This document shows, in pieces, positions 32,133 through 40,614 of a stretch of 64,000 nt of DNA (positions are counted from its first letter, which is position 1; each line of letters begins with the position of its first letter). This stretch comes from Ruminococcus sp. GTDB taxonomy: Bacteria > Bacillota > Clostridia > Oscillospirales > Acutalibacteraceae. Made by a program: the position numbers and the translations under genes. Where the stretch lies: positions 1 through 64,000 of the forward strand of contig JAFRDE010000023.1 of the NCBI GenBank assembly GCA_017403985.1. Direction: 5' to 3'. The notes below the pieces were generated by a model, which had not been told where the DNA came from, searched no databases, and saw only the letters and a list, made by a program, of their open reading frames with translations.

Positions 32133-33197
32133 TTAGGCGACCTCCAGTGCGTAGCAGTCGTCAAGGCGCTCGAAAGAGGGCAGCGTAACCTCAGAAACGG
32201 TCAGCTTCTCCTGCACGGGATCAACCGATCTTGAAACGGTAAGCGCAACGCCAGTATCAACGATAGATACGTCAGCGGCACCCTCGCCGCCTGCCTCCTC
32301 AGGAGTAGTACCGTACCAAGTCTTACCAAGCGCACCGCTCGGCAACATCATAACGATATTGTCGGGGTAGAATTTGGCAGCAACGCCGCTTTCGTTCTTG
32401 TACTGCTTGTTATAGATCACGATTGTTACGTTAAGTTCCTCCTCAACGTAAGACTTCACGCGCTTTGTCGTGTAGTTCACGGTAGCGGTAACATTCTGCG
32501 CGAGGACGCCAGACTGTACCTTTGCGGAGTTCTTAATGTAATTAAACGTGGTCTTAGACATCAGCAGCACCGCAGGACGTTCGCCGCTTGCCTGCTCCTG
32601 CGCGTCCATAGCAGTCTCCAGATCCTTAAGCGGATCACAGGTCGCGGCAGCGTTCCACTTGTCGGCTGTGGTGGTGATCTTAAGGTAATGGTTGGCTTTC
32701 CATGTACCATTAGGATCATAGTTGTATTCGTAGACAGCGCCGCCCGCTACGCCGATATTGATCTTGACGTCGCCATTCACAGGGGCGAGCAGCTGCATAC
32801 GCATACGCTCGGTTACAACCTTTGCGCCCGATACGAGGTTATCGCTGTCGTCGTAAACGTGCGAGATAACGTTAGCTGCATAGGGATCGTTGCTGTCCTG
32901 AATACGCAGGATTTCTTGTCTGTCCTCCTCGGACATAATCATGCTTTCACGGAAGAAAGCCATTTTTGTTTCGCTGACGGTGATACCGCTACGACCGCGA
33001 ATAGTCGATTTTGCGTCAAAAGACGACGCCGCGAGAGAAACAGGCAGTCCCTTGTGACCTTTAAAGAATTTCAGGTCAAGACCTGCCTTTTTATCAGCAG
33101 GGAAGAAGCCCTCGCCGAGATACGGGATCTTATTACTTGCAACCTCGGTATAGTGATCTGCTACCGCCTGCGCGGTGAAAAATTCAGAAATCTTCAT
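32133..33197 (-). CDS. major capsid protein (gpE family)
   Basis: This 354-residue protein matches the Phage_cap_E family. It has the N-terminal YLGEGFFPADKKAGLDLKFF and the SGITVSETKMAFFRESMIMSE segment. The late FYPDNIVMMLPSGALGKTWYGTTPEE is the characteristic closing loop. It forms the HK97-fold shell. The decoration gene lies just upstream. Confidence 0.9.
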   Translation of the reverse strand: MKISEFFTAQAVADHYTEVASNKIPYLGEGFFPADKKAGLDLKFFKGHKGLPVSLAASSFDAKSTIRGRSGITVSETKMAFFRESMIMSEEDRQEILRIQDSNDPYAANVISHVYDDSDNLVSGAKVVTERMRMQLLAPVNGDVKINIGVAGGAVYEYNYDPNGTWKANHYLKITTTADKWNAAATCDPLKDLETAMDAQEQASGERPAVLLMSKTTFNYIKNSAKVQSGVLAQNVTATVNYTTKRVKSYVEEELNVTIVIYNKQYKNESGVAAKFYPDNIVMMLPSGALGKTWYGTTPEEAGGEGAADVSIVDTGVALTVSRSVDPVQEKLTVSEVTLPSFERLDDCYALEVA

Positions 33198-33216
33198 ATT
33201 GTGTTGCTACCTCCTA

Positions 33217-33813
33217 TTAAGTAGTAGTGCGGGTGTAGTAGGTCTTGCTCGCGTCAACAGAAGTGTCGTTGGTAGCAGAATACACGCCGCCGCTTTCCTC
33301 ATAGTAACCCAGCGTCTTAGGATTACCAGTCGGGGAAGTAATCGTATAGTAGGTTTTGCCGCTGTCAACGGACGTGTCGTTGGACGCGACATAGTCCTCG
33401 CCGCTCTTTTCGTAGTAACCTGAGGTTTTCGGGTTACCTGTCGGGCTTGCAACCGCGCCGAAAACGTAAGGAACAGCCGTGTAAATGTAGGTAGGCTCAT
33501 TGGTAACCATACCGTTATTCACAAAGGTAATGCCCTTTAACGCGGAATATGCGCCGCTTTCGGGAGCTGCGGGTAGTCTGGTTTTTTCGATAAAGCCGTG
33601 AATTACGATTGTGCCGTTGGGATTGTCAGCCTTGATAACGTCATGCAGAAGCACACCCTTTGCGGTTGCGTCGTTTGCAGGGATAATTGTACCTGCAGGA
33701 ATAACGCCGTCAGCGTTGGCGGTGATATTCGAGCAATCGTAAGGGACAGCTACATAGTGATCGTTAGCAAGGATAACCGCTTGCGAGCCTGCGCTCTTTT
33801 CGGTGAATTTCAT
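33217..33813 (-). CDS. head decoration protein (gpD-like) with C-terminal surface repeats
   Basis: The 198-residue product begins like gpD-type decoration proteins (SAGSQAVILANDHY, GVIPAGTIIPANDATAKGVL, then HGFIEKTRLP). The last about 80 residues are two copies of SPTGNPKTxGYYEESG with TNDTSVDxSKTYYT. Such repeats are common on phage surface proteins and may bind sugars or mucus, which is an inference. Confidence 0.75.
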   Translation of the reverse strand: MKFTEKSAGSQAVILANDHYVAVPYDCSNITANADGVIPAGTIIPANDATAKGVLLHDVIKADNPNGTIVIHGFIEKTRLPAAPESGAYSALKGITFVNNGMVTNEPTYIYTAVPYVFGAVASPTGNPKTSGYYEKSGEDYVASNDTSVDSGKTYYTITSPTGNPKTLGYYEESGGVYSATNDTSVDASKTYYTRTTT

Positions 33814-33816
33814 TTA

Positions 33817-34584
33817 TTACTTGCCTCCTATGCCGTAATGTGCCAAAACGTCGTTGGCTTTCTTGTCCTGTTCAGCCCTCTGCTTGCCGAGCTTCACAGC
33901 AAATTTGTTTTTATCCTTGTCGTCGCCGCCGTCACCGTCGTCGGAGCCGTTCGGGTTGCGTCCGTTATTCTTGAAACGTTCATCAACCTTTGCAGCTACA
34001 ACGGCGCTGATATAATCGCCGACAGCCTTGACCTTAGCTTTTATGGTTTCCTCGGTGTCGCCGTTGCCAGTGACAACAAGGTCAACAAGTGCAAGCGCCT
34101 TGTCGCTGCCGTCGTCCAATCCTGCCTCTTTGATCGCCGTGATAGCAAAATAGCGGTTTTCCTTATCGGTAATCGCCTTTTCACGATCTGCAAGCTCCTT
34201 TTCGTGGTTCTTGCGTGCAACTTCTGCAAGCTCGTCGTCGGTCAGCTTATCTTTTTGCAGGGCTTCAAGTGCCTTTTTGGTTTCAGCGTGTGCTTTACGT
34301 TCTTTCGCTAACGCCTTGTCAATTTCCGACTGGATATACTTCTGGAGCTTTTCGCTGCCAGTTTCTTTACCCTTGTCGTCGCCCTTGCCTCCCTTGTCGG
34401 CGGGATCGGTATCATCGGTGCCGCCCTCGCCGCCCTTGCCGCTTGTATCATCAGTGCCGCCGTCAGATCCACCGTTCCCGTCGTCGCCGCCGTCGCCATG
34501 TGCGAACAGCTGCAGGTTGATCGGGTACAGTCCGTGCCGCGCCTGATTCGTTACCGCGTCAAGGGTTTCCATGATTTCTGCCAT
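33817..34584 (-). CDS. capsid scaffold protein
   Basis: From the ATG at 34584 (TAAGGAGG upstream) the product has 255 residues. It has a short PINLQLFAHGD start segment, a Gly/Asp-rich flexible stretch, a long helical coiled-coil middle (about 85-150) and a charged tail, the layout of GP20-type scaffolds. It lies between head morphogenesis and decoration/capsid genes as expected. Confidence 0.8.
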   Translation of the reverse strand: MAEIMETLDAVTNQARHGLYPINLQLFAHGDGGDDGNGGSDGGTDDTSGKGGEGGTDDTDPADKGGKGDDKGKETGSEKLQKYIQSEIDKALAKERKAHAETKKALEALQKDKLTDDELAEVARKNHEKELADREKAITDKENRYFAITAIKEAGLDDGSDKALALVDLVVTGNGDTEETIKAKVKAVGDYISAVVAAKVDERFKNNGRNPNGSDDGDGGDDKDKNKFAVKLGKQRAEQDKKANDVLAHYGIGGK

Positions 34585-34705
34585 ATTTATTGACCTCCTT
34601 AATCCGTATAGAATTTGTAAGCGCCTCCATATAGAAAGCATATGGCAATAAAAAAAGGCACACCGTATAGATGTACCTTGATTTATAAAGTTTTGCGCAT
34701 AGAAA

Positions 34706-34727
34706 AAGGCGACATTTCTGCCGCCTT
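34706..34727 (-). terminator. terminator between head-morphogenesis and scaffold genes
   Basis: On the minus strand AAGGCG pairs with CGCCTT across a 10-base loop and is followed by a run of T. It would end or weaken transcription coming from the packaging genes. Confidence 0.5.
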
Positions 34728-34759
34728 AAACTACGCAAATATTATAAGGAGAAATCCAC

Positions 34760-34783
34760 ATGAAAAAAGTAGTAATCACATAA
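34760..34783 (+). CDS. seven-residue open frame with a strong ribosome site
   Basis: On the plus strand AAGGAG stands 8 bases before ATG AAA AAA GTA GTA ATC ACA TAA (MKKVVIT). It points opposite to all neighbours. It may be a leader-type peptide of a small antisense transcript or chance. The rest of 34585-34845 shows no gene. Confidence 0.2.
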   Translation: MKKVVIT

Positions 34784-34845
34784 AATCTCACTATAACATA
34801 TTATAACATTTTTAACTTTTTTCTGCAATAGGTTTGCAAAATAAA

Positions 34846-35097
34846 TTATGCGCTTTGTCTTTCTATTTCTTCTCGTTTCTGCCCGACCTCTAACGCAAAA
34901 AGCAAGATGTTTGAATAACTGACATCTTTACCCTTGTCAATATAATCAATAATCAGCTGCCTATCAGAATCAACCGCGCTTTGTGATAATACGCCAAAGA
35001 AATAATCATCTTCATTAGAAAACGCCTTTAACTTTTCGATAAGTTCAAGCGTAACTTTCGACGGGTTATTATTTTTGCAGTATTCTTTTAGTGTCAT
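34846..35097 (-). CDS. small phage protein, function unknown
   Basis: The 83-residue product (SKVTLELIEKLKAFSNEDDY, KDVSYSNILLFALEVGQKRE) is probably all-helical. It overlaps the head-morphogenesis gene as ATGA. No domain is recognised; given its partner's nuclease-like tail, an antidote role could be considered. Confidence 0.55.
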   Translation of the reverse strand: MTLKEYCKNNNPSKVTLELIEKLKAFSNEDDYFFGVLSQSAVDSDRQLIIDYIDKGKDVSYSNILLFALEVGQKREEIERQSA

Positions 35098-36317
35098 TGT
35101 ATTCGCTTCTTTCCTATAATACGATAGTCACCAAAGCCGTTGTTTTCTACCATGTATACATAGTTTCCGATAGCTTTACTGAATACCTCGTTTGCCTTTT
35201 GCTCTGCTGTTAGATGTGTCGAAATCTCGCTCATAACGTGTGCATATTCCGCTTTGGGTAACTGGATTGTCGGGAAGTTTGACGACGAATGAGCAAATAG
35301 TTGTAAATTCACGGGCAAAGTTCCTGTTTTCATTGTACCACTATTTGAGGATTTTGCAACATTTTTTACAGTATCTTTCGCCGTCATTTTTTCGTATTCC
35401 GACCGCTTCATAACCTTGTATTCTACAAAGCAGCGGCAGTTACAGTCGTGACGGGCTACACCGCTTTGTGAGGGGCATTTAGCCTTGACATCAGGCTCCA
35501 ACTTGAAATCCTCGTCCGCAAGCACGGCGACGCCCTCCATTTTCATATGGTTAGCGCCGTTTTTTGATAGTGTAGTTTTCCACCCTTTCTTTGTCTTGCG
35601 GCGCTGCTGCGGTCTGACACGCTCGTCTTTCATGGTGCGCCATATCTTTACCATAACAAGGTCGCTGCCCTCCAAGCCCTCGTTGACGAAAACAGCGCTA
35701 TCATACATACCCGTTTCCATGTTGCGGTGTGTTTCGGTACGCACGATATTATTAGCCTTTTTCATGCTGAAATCAAGGCGCTCGGAGATTTTCTTAGCGA
35801 TAACGTCCTGACGATCACCGTTTATCATGCCTATAGTAAGCTCCTGCTTAATCTGATATACAATATCTGCCCGCTGCCGCTCCAGTAATGGCGGCAGCGT
35901 CAGCTTTGTAATACCGTTTTCATACATCCGCTTGATAACACGGGGGTTTGCTTTAATTGTCGATAATGCGGCTGCAGCGTCGGCACCGTTTGAGGTTACA
36001 GCCTTATACAACCCTTTGTAGCAATCTGTATATACCTTTTCGCATAGATCGCTGATTTCAGCTTGCAGTTCGGGTGTAATGCTACTGACACGCTCGCTGA
36101 TTTCTTCCAAAAAGCGAGCCTCCCTTACCTTTTCCTCTATGCTGCCATAGAATAAGGCACCATCAGGATCCGCGTGTTCCACAAATTCGTCTGCGAGCAT
36201 GGCGGTTAGGTCTTTTCTTAGGCTTTTGTATATCTTTTCGATCTTCTTTTCCGTTAATACTTCCCTGTGGGCTTGAATACGCCGCAGGTCGTACAACAGG
36301 CTCGCAAGTGACGCCAT
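35094..36317 (-). CDS. phage head morphogenesis protein (SPP1 gp7-like) with C-terminal BECR-type nuclease-like tail
   Basis: The first about 300 residues of 407 are a minor head protein: KKANNIVRTETHRNMETGMY and VKIWRTMKDERVRPQQRRKT, followed by HDCNCRCFVEYKVM, are the family signature. After an unrelated linker with NLQLFAH, the last about 70 residues (YAHVMSEISTHLTAEQKANE, NYVYMVENNGFGDYRIIGKK) resemble the BECR/PBECR nuclease tails often fused to gp7 proteins. Such tails may act in phage competition. The small gene that follows is coupled to it. Confidence 0.75.
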   Translation of the reverse strand: MASLASLLYDLRRIQAHREVLTEKKIEKIYKSLRKDLTAMLADEFVEHADPDGALFYGSIEEKVREARFLEEISERVSSITPELQAEISDLCEKVYTDCYKGLYKAVTSNGADAAAALSTIKANPRVIKRMYENGITKLTLPPLLERQRADIVYQIKQELTIGMINGDRQDVIAKKISERLDFSMKKANNIVRTETHRNMETGMYDSAVFVNEGLEGSDLVMVKIWRTMKDERVRPQQRRKTKKGWKTTLSKNGANHMKMEGVAVLADEDFKLEPDVKAKCPSQSGVARHDCNCRCFVEYKVMKRSEYEKMTAKDTVKNVAKSSNSGTMKTGTLPVNLQLFAHSSSNFPTIQLPKAEYAHVMSEISTHLTAEQKANEVFSKAIGNYVYMVENNGFGDYRIIGKKRIQ

Positions 36318-36330
36318 AGATTACGCCCCC

Positions 36331-37803
36331 TTATTCGTCGCCGCCCTCGGTGTCGTCGGTTTCGTTATCCTGATCGCTGATACCGCCGCTCGGCAGGCTT
36401 TTAAGGATTTTGTCGTATTCGTCTACCATGTTTTCGTCCTTTTCGTTTTCGATTTCTTCCATAACCTCGTCAACATCATCAATAAACGAAAGCAGACCGA
36501 ATACAATACGCTTAGGCAAGCCCGCAGAAATCAAGGTTGACGCCGCTTGCGCCTCGTTGACAATATTAAGCGGGAAATTGCGCTTGAAATCCATTGTGAT
36601 ATGCAGCGGGTCAACGTGCTTTTCGCGCTTCTCCCATGCCGAACAAAGCACCTGCCACATATATTGTGCCGCGTCCATAACGTTAGCTTGAAACATACCG
36701 CACTTTGTTTCTAACCCGTGCAGTTTGAATTTTAGCGACACGCCTGACGCGCTGCCGAAAGTTTCATCATTAAGGTTAGGCGTCTTAGAAAAACGGTATA
36801 TATTGTCCTCGGTATGCTTAATGTGATGTTCGGTAAAGGCGTCGTTGATATCCTTAGTGAGAAAATATACCTTGCGATTCGTCTGCGTACCTGCAGGCGG
36901 CATTTTGATCGCGCCTGTATTGCGGGCTTTGTTGATTTCTTCATCTTCTATCTTGATACCGTCGAATATCATATAGGCATGAACAAAGCCCTCTAACTCG
37001 TTGGAATTATCCGACATGATTTTATCGTAGTCGTCAATCAGATACAGCACCTTTTCGGCGTCGCCGAGCATTTCTTCATTGTTGACAATGATCTGCAGCG
37101 GGCAAAGATCGAAACAATGCTCTTTTTTGTCTTTCAGCTCAAGCGAATTTAAGCCGCCCCGATAGATATATACATAGGTTTCGTCGTAAAACTCAACAAC
37201 CCATGTTTTCTTATTGTTAATGTCCCTGCGACGGAAATACCTGATAGCATACTCAGGCTCGGCAAGACTTACGTCGGACAGTACAATCGTTTCATAGGGC
37301 TTTGTTATCAAACAGCGCTCGGCACCCTGTTTGTCGATATAAAAAAGGCGTCCGACATAGCCGCAGGTAGCGGCAAGTTTTGTGAGCGCCATATCTTTAC
37401 CGTACATATTATTTCGGGTTGTAAAGTCCGTAACGGTACGGGTTGCGTCTGTAACACCGCTTTCGCCGCCTGTGTCCTCCTGCGCTTCTTCGCCCTTGCT
37501 GTACGAGTATGTGATAGCCTTACCCGCGAAATAACCTGTCTTGAAATCAACGATTTCACCGACGAAATCATTGTTGATCTTGTTATTGATCGGGTTTTCT
37601 CCTGTAAAGTGCGGTTTACGGGAGAATATCGGCACAGCGTCCTCGGTTGCCTTATACCGCCGATACATATTGCGGTTGTAAAGGGCGTTTTCTTTGTGCC
37701 GCGTGATAATGCGGTTTAACAGCTCGGGCGTGATACCGTTCTCCCGTATAGCGTCAAGCTCGGCTGAATAATCGGGATATTCTTGTAATCTGTTTCTGCT
37801 CAT
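36331..37803 (-). CDS. portal protein (SPP1 gp6-like)
   Basis: The 490-residue protein fits the SPP1-type portal family in size and sequence: IITRHKENALYNRNMYRRYK, NNKINNDFVGEIVDFKTGYF at the N-terminus, a mid NSNELEGFVHAYMIFDG, and an acidic C-terminal tail. It forms the DNA gate in the capsid. Terminase and head-morphogenesis genes flank it. Confidence 0.9.
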   Translation of the reverse strand: MSRNRLQEYPDYSAELDAIRENGITPELLNRIITRHKENALYNRNMYRRYKATEDAVPIFSRKPHFTGENPINNKINNDFVGEIVDFKTGYFAGKAITYSYSKGEEAQEDTGGESGVTDATRTVTDFTTRNNMYGKDMALTKLAATCGYVGRLFYIDKQGAERCLITKPYETIVLSDVSLAEPEYAIRYFRRRDINNKKTWVVEFYDETYVYIYRGGLNSLELKDKKEHCFDLCPLQIIVNNEEMLGDAEKVLYLIDDYDKIMSDNSNELEGFVHAYMIFDGIKIEDEEINKARNTGAIKMPPAGTQTNRKVYFLTKDINDAFTEHHIKHTEDNIYRFSKTPNLNDETFGSASGVSLKFKLHGLETKCGMFQANVMDAAQYMWQVLCSAWEKREKHVDPLHITMDFKRNFPLNIVNEAQAASTLISAGLPKRIVFGLLSFIDDVDEVMEEIENEKDENMVDEYDKILKSLPSGGISDQDNETDDTEGGDE

Positions 37804-37946
37804 TTCTTTTTACCCTTTCTTTTTGGTTTCTGTTTATAGTTCGGTAATTTGCGGTCAAACAAAATGCGCCCGTCTGCAAGCCTTGTCAGCCCGCAGCGGG
37901 TGCATACCGTTACCTCGTCTACCTTGATCCAGTTATGCGGACACAT
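37800..37946 (-). CDS. small zinc-ribbon-like phage protein
   Basis: The 48-residue frame begins MCPHNWIKVDEVTVCTRCG, a CPH...CxxC zinc-binding pattern, and ends very basic (KQKPKRKGKKK). Its stop overlaps the portal start as ATGA, and it starts within the stop region of the HExxH gene. It is probably real. Confidence 0.65.
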   Translation of the reverse strand: MCPHNWIKVDEVTVCTRCGLTRLADGRILFDRKLPNYKQKPKRKGKKK

Positions 37947-38275
37947 CAGATACACCCCGCTTTTTTAAACACTTCAAGCATTTTCGGGAATTGTACCGCT
38001 ATCCAATCAACGTATGTTTCGTCGTGACCTGACGACGGGTGTGTGAAATTCTCATGTAAGCCGCTCTCAAAAAGGAAAGCGTGTATAATTTCGTGACGCA
38101 GCACTTTTCGTTTATACGCCTCGTAATCGTCCAGTTCGCTATCATCAGGCGAGTTATCTATAACGATCAACTTTGACGTTTTATCACAATACCCGTCATG
38201 GTCTTTCAGGTAAGCGTCCTCGCTTCGTGTGCGTTCTTCTATGGTGTATTCTGTGCCTAATATGCTTACGATCAT
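37946..38275 (-). CDS. HExxH metallopeptidase-like protein
   Basis: The 109-residue product contains VLRHEIIHAFLFESGL, a zinc-peptidase HExxH helix, preceded by KLIVIDNSPDDSE. The length matches small phage proteins of the SprT/ImmA-like group. It lies between terminase and portal; its substrate is unknown, with capsid maturation a possibility. Confidence 0.65.
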   Translation of the reverse strand: MIVSILGTEYTIEERTRSEDAYLKDHDGYCDKTSKLIVIDNSPDDSELDDYEAYKRKVLRHEIIHAFLFESGLHENFTHPSSGHDETYVDWIAVQFPKMLEVFKKAGCI

Positions 38276-38286
38276 AAATCCTCCTA

Positions 38287-39540
38287 TTAAATGCGCTTGC
38301 CTGCAACAACCTCAGCGCTGCCGAGTATTTCATCACACAGCGCATAGCGCAAGGCGTCGAGCCAGTGGTTATTTTTATCGACGGGAACATTCATAACGTT
38401 ACCGTCCTTATCCTGTTTCCAGTGATACTGTTCGATCTCGTTCTTGAAATTCTGACAGCGCACATCAATAATGATTTCATATCCCTGCAGCCACCGTATA
38501 CCGCGCCTGATACTGTCAGCACCCTTGATACACGGTATAGCGTTAAGCCCTCGGCTGCTCAAATAGTCTATCGTTCGCGGCTCGGCTTCGTCGCAGCTGA
38601 TATACTCGTGATTGCACATATCAAAACAAAGATCGGCAAGCTCGTCGTCTGACATTCCTGCAGCGCCGCCCTCTTTAAAGACATATATTTTCTTTCGCTT
38701 CTTATCCAAATGACATTTTAACAGGGCGTTCGGGTCAACAGAATATCCGAAATCAAGCCCGTTGCATACATGATCGAAAGAAGCTGTTACGCTGCTTAAA
38801 TCCTCGACGCGCCAATTCTTGAAAATGACGTTACCAAGAATACCCCAATTTCCGAGGGTGTATACTTCATAGAAATACTTATCGTCCTCGTTTTCAAGCT
38901 GCTCTATATCTTCGGGCGTCAGATACAGGTTATCTTTATATGTGGTCTTGACGATCAGCAGGTCTTTGTCCTTATAAACGTTCTGCCCGTCAATCCAATT
39001 CTTGAAATACTCCTTATACAGATAATGGCTTTTCAAGATCGGGTTAAATGCAAGGTAAATGTGCTTGCTTATCTTAGAACGACCACGCAGACGCTTTTTA
39101 AGCTGCTTTATCGCGTCCCGTTTAACCTCTGTTGCTTCTTCAACAAAAACACGCTCAATAACGCCGACCTCTGGAGAAACAGACTTGATTTTTTCGGGAT
39201 CGTCAAGCCCCGCAAATAATATCTGCTTACCGTTTAGCTTATTGGTGATAACCATTTCAGAGGTGTTTATCTTATACCATTGAAGCAAACCCGCTTTAAT
39301 AATGGCTTTCTTGACCTCGTTAAATACCGATTTACGCAGCGTCTTTGCAACATTACGGCAAACAAGCCAATTTGCGCCGTCCATATTATCAAGCACAATC
39401 TTTTGCGCCAAAAAATACGATTTTCCCGACGACGAGCCGCCGAAAAAAATCTGCATATACTGCGGCATATTAAGATATGGCAGATATGCAGGATTGATCT
39501 TGAAATTTATATTGTATTGTGGGCGTGTTGTATATTGAAT
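38287..39540 (-). CDS. terL: terminase large subunit, probable AUU start
   Basis: The packaging motor has a Walker A FFGGSSSGKS, a Walker B-like ERVFVEEATE, and a nuclease domain with NGLDFGYSVDPNALL and a late DKNNHWLDALRYALC. The only ATG (39466-39468) lies 9 residues before Walker A and lacks a ribosome site. The frame is open upstream to the small-subunit stop and encodes a normal family N-terminus (INFKINPAYLPYLN). AAGGGGG stands 7 bases before an ATT at 39538-39540, which gives 417 residues. Confidence 0.85.
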   Translation of the reverse strand: MQYTTRPQYNINFKINPAYLPYLNMPQYMQIFFGGSSSGKSYFLAQKIVLDNMDGANWLVCRNVAKTLRKSVFNEVKKAIIKAGLLQWYKINTSEMVITNKLNGKQILFAGLDDPEKIKSVSPEVGVIERVFVEEATEVKRDAIKQLKKRLRGRSKISKHIYLAFNPILKSHYLYKEYFKNWIDGQNVYKDKDLLIVKTTYKDNLYLTPEDIEQLENEDDKYFYEVYTLGNWGILGNVIFKNWRVEDLSSVTASFDHVCNGLDFGYSVDPNALLKCHLDKKRKKIYVFKEGGAAGMSDDELADLCFDMCNHEYISCDEAEPRTIDYLSSRGLNAIPCIKGADSIRRGIRWLQGYEIIIDVRCQNFKNEIEQYHWKQDKDGNVMNVPVDKNNHWLDALRYALCDEILGSAEVVAGKRI

Positions 39541-39552
39541 AGTAACGCCCCC

Positions 39553-40038
39553 TTAACTATCAATATCGGTTTCGGCGTCCTCAGGCGTAGCGGCAGAAAC
39601 AGTAATATTGATAATCGGAGCAACGCCGTTGCCGAAATCATGCTCAATCTTATCACGCCATCTATCAGGACACCGATTTTTAAGCCAAATAAAGCAGGCA
39701 GCGATTTCAGGCTGTACGTCTTTTACAACCTCTTTTGTAATAACCATTTCATACTCGCCTGTTTCGGGGTTTAGTTTGCGTTCCCGCGTTGTTTCTGTGA
39801 AACTATAGCCTAACGCCCGTTTTAACAGGGCGTTTTCAACCTCAATATCAACAATTTCTTTGCCTTTTTTTAAGGCGTCCGAAATGTCCGAAAACCTCTT
39901 TTTCCATTCGGCAAGGGTTGACCGTGATATTCCTATCTTTTTCGCTATTTCTTCGTCAATTAACCCGTCCCGCGCCCATGCAGCGAGCAAGAGCAGCCCG
40001 TCGTCCGTTCGCCAGTATTCATATTTACCCTTAGCCAT
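39553..40038 (-). CDS. terS: terminase small subunit
   Basis: This 161-residue protein has an N-terminal helix-turn-helix (ARDGLIDEEIAKKIGISRST and LAEWKKRFSDI), a helical middle (VENALLKRALGYSFTETT) and RCPDRWRDKIEHDFG near the end. That is the layout of PBSX-type small terminases that recognise packaging sites. It lies just ahead of the large subunit. Confidence 0.82.
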   Translation of the reverse strand: MAKGKYEYWRTDDGLLLLAAWARDGLIDEEIAKKIGISRSTLAEWKKRFSDISDALKKGKEIVDIEVENALLKRALGYSFTETTRERKLNPETGEYEMVITKEVVKDVQPEIAACFIWLKNRCPDRWRDKIEHDFGNGVAPIINITVSAATPEDAETDIDS

Positions 40039-40071
40039 TCGGAGCGCTCCTTTCTGCCGTTATAAAACAAA

Positions 40072-40093
40072 AAGCCCCGTCAACCGTGACAGG
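40072..40093. terminator. hairpin between early and packaging genes
   Basis: GCCCCGTCA pairs with TGACAGGGC with one mismatch and a 4-base loop in the gap before the small terminase gene. It lies where early and late transcription units meet. Confidence 0.45.
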
Positions 40094-40152
40094 GCTATAA
40101 ACATATTATTCGATAATATAATTATACAGCATTTGTAACTTTTTTTCAAGCC

Positions 40153-40614
40153 TTATTCAAAATAATAATCCTCGTTCAGCTTCTTCATCAGGTGTTTATG
40201 TGTCCTAAATGCTTTGTTTTCGTTCCACATAGCGGCGGGATAAATCAGCTGCAGCTTTCGGACACATTTTTTCCACCGATACCCCTTGAAATAGCGCAGG
40301 CGTAACAGCGTAATATCCATTCGGGACAACTCAACGCTTGAGCCGTTCAAAAAGGCGAGCCATTGTATATATATTGCTTCGCGTTGGTGCTGCAGCTTGT
40401 TTAAGAGCGCTTCTTTGCATATCAGATACTCCTCGACTTGCTTTTTGCCACCGCTGCCGCCCTTAGGCATATCAGATAGGGTTTGATTTTTCGGCGCAGT
40501 ATTGCGGGCGATCAGGGTATCAATAGCGTCCTCTGTACTCCATATCTTACGCCGCAGCCTGTATATATCCTGCAGCGGCTTAAAGATGATTGTTGTGTTA
40601 CATTTATGGCTCAA
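40153..40614 (-). CDS. putative late-gene regulator (sigma-70-region-4/ArpU-like)
   Basis: The 153-residue product has a helical body and a C-terminal helix-turn-helix-like segment (ITLLRLRYFKGYRWKKCVRK) reminiscent of sigma-factor region 4 or ArpU/RinA late regulators. It is the last gene before the packaging genes, the common position for such a regulator. The start is a TTG at 40612-40614 with GGAGG at suitable distance, overlapping the previous stop as TTGA. Confidence 0.55.
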   Translation of the reverse strand: MSHKCNTTIIFKPLQDIYRLRRKIWSTEDAIDTLIARNTAPKNQTLSDMPKGGSGGKKQVEEYLICKEALLNKLQHQREAIYIQWLAFLNGSSVELSRMDITLLRLRYFKGYRWKKCVRKLQLIYPAAMWNENKAFRTHKHLMKKLNEDYYFE

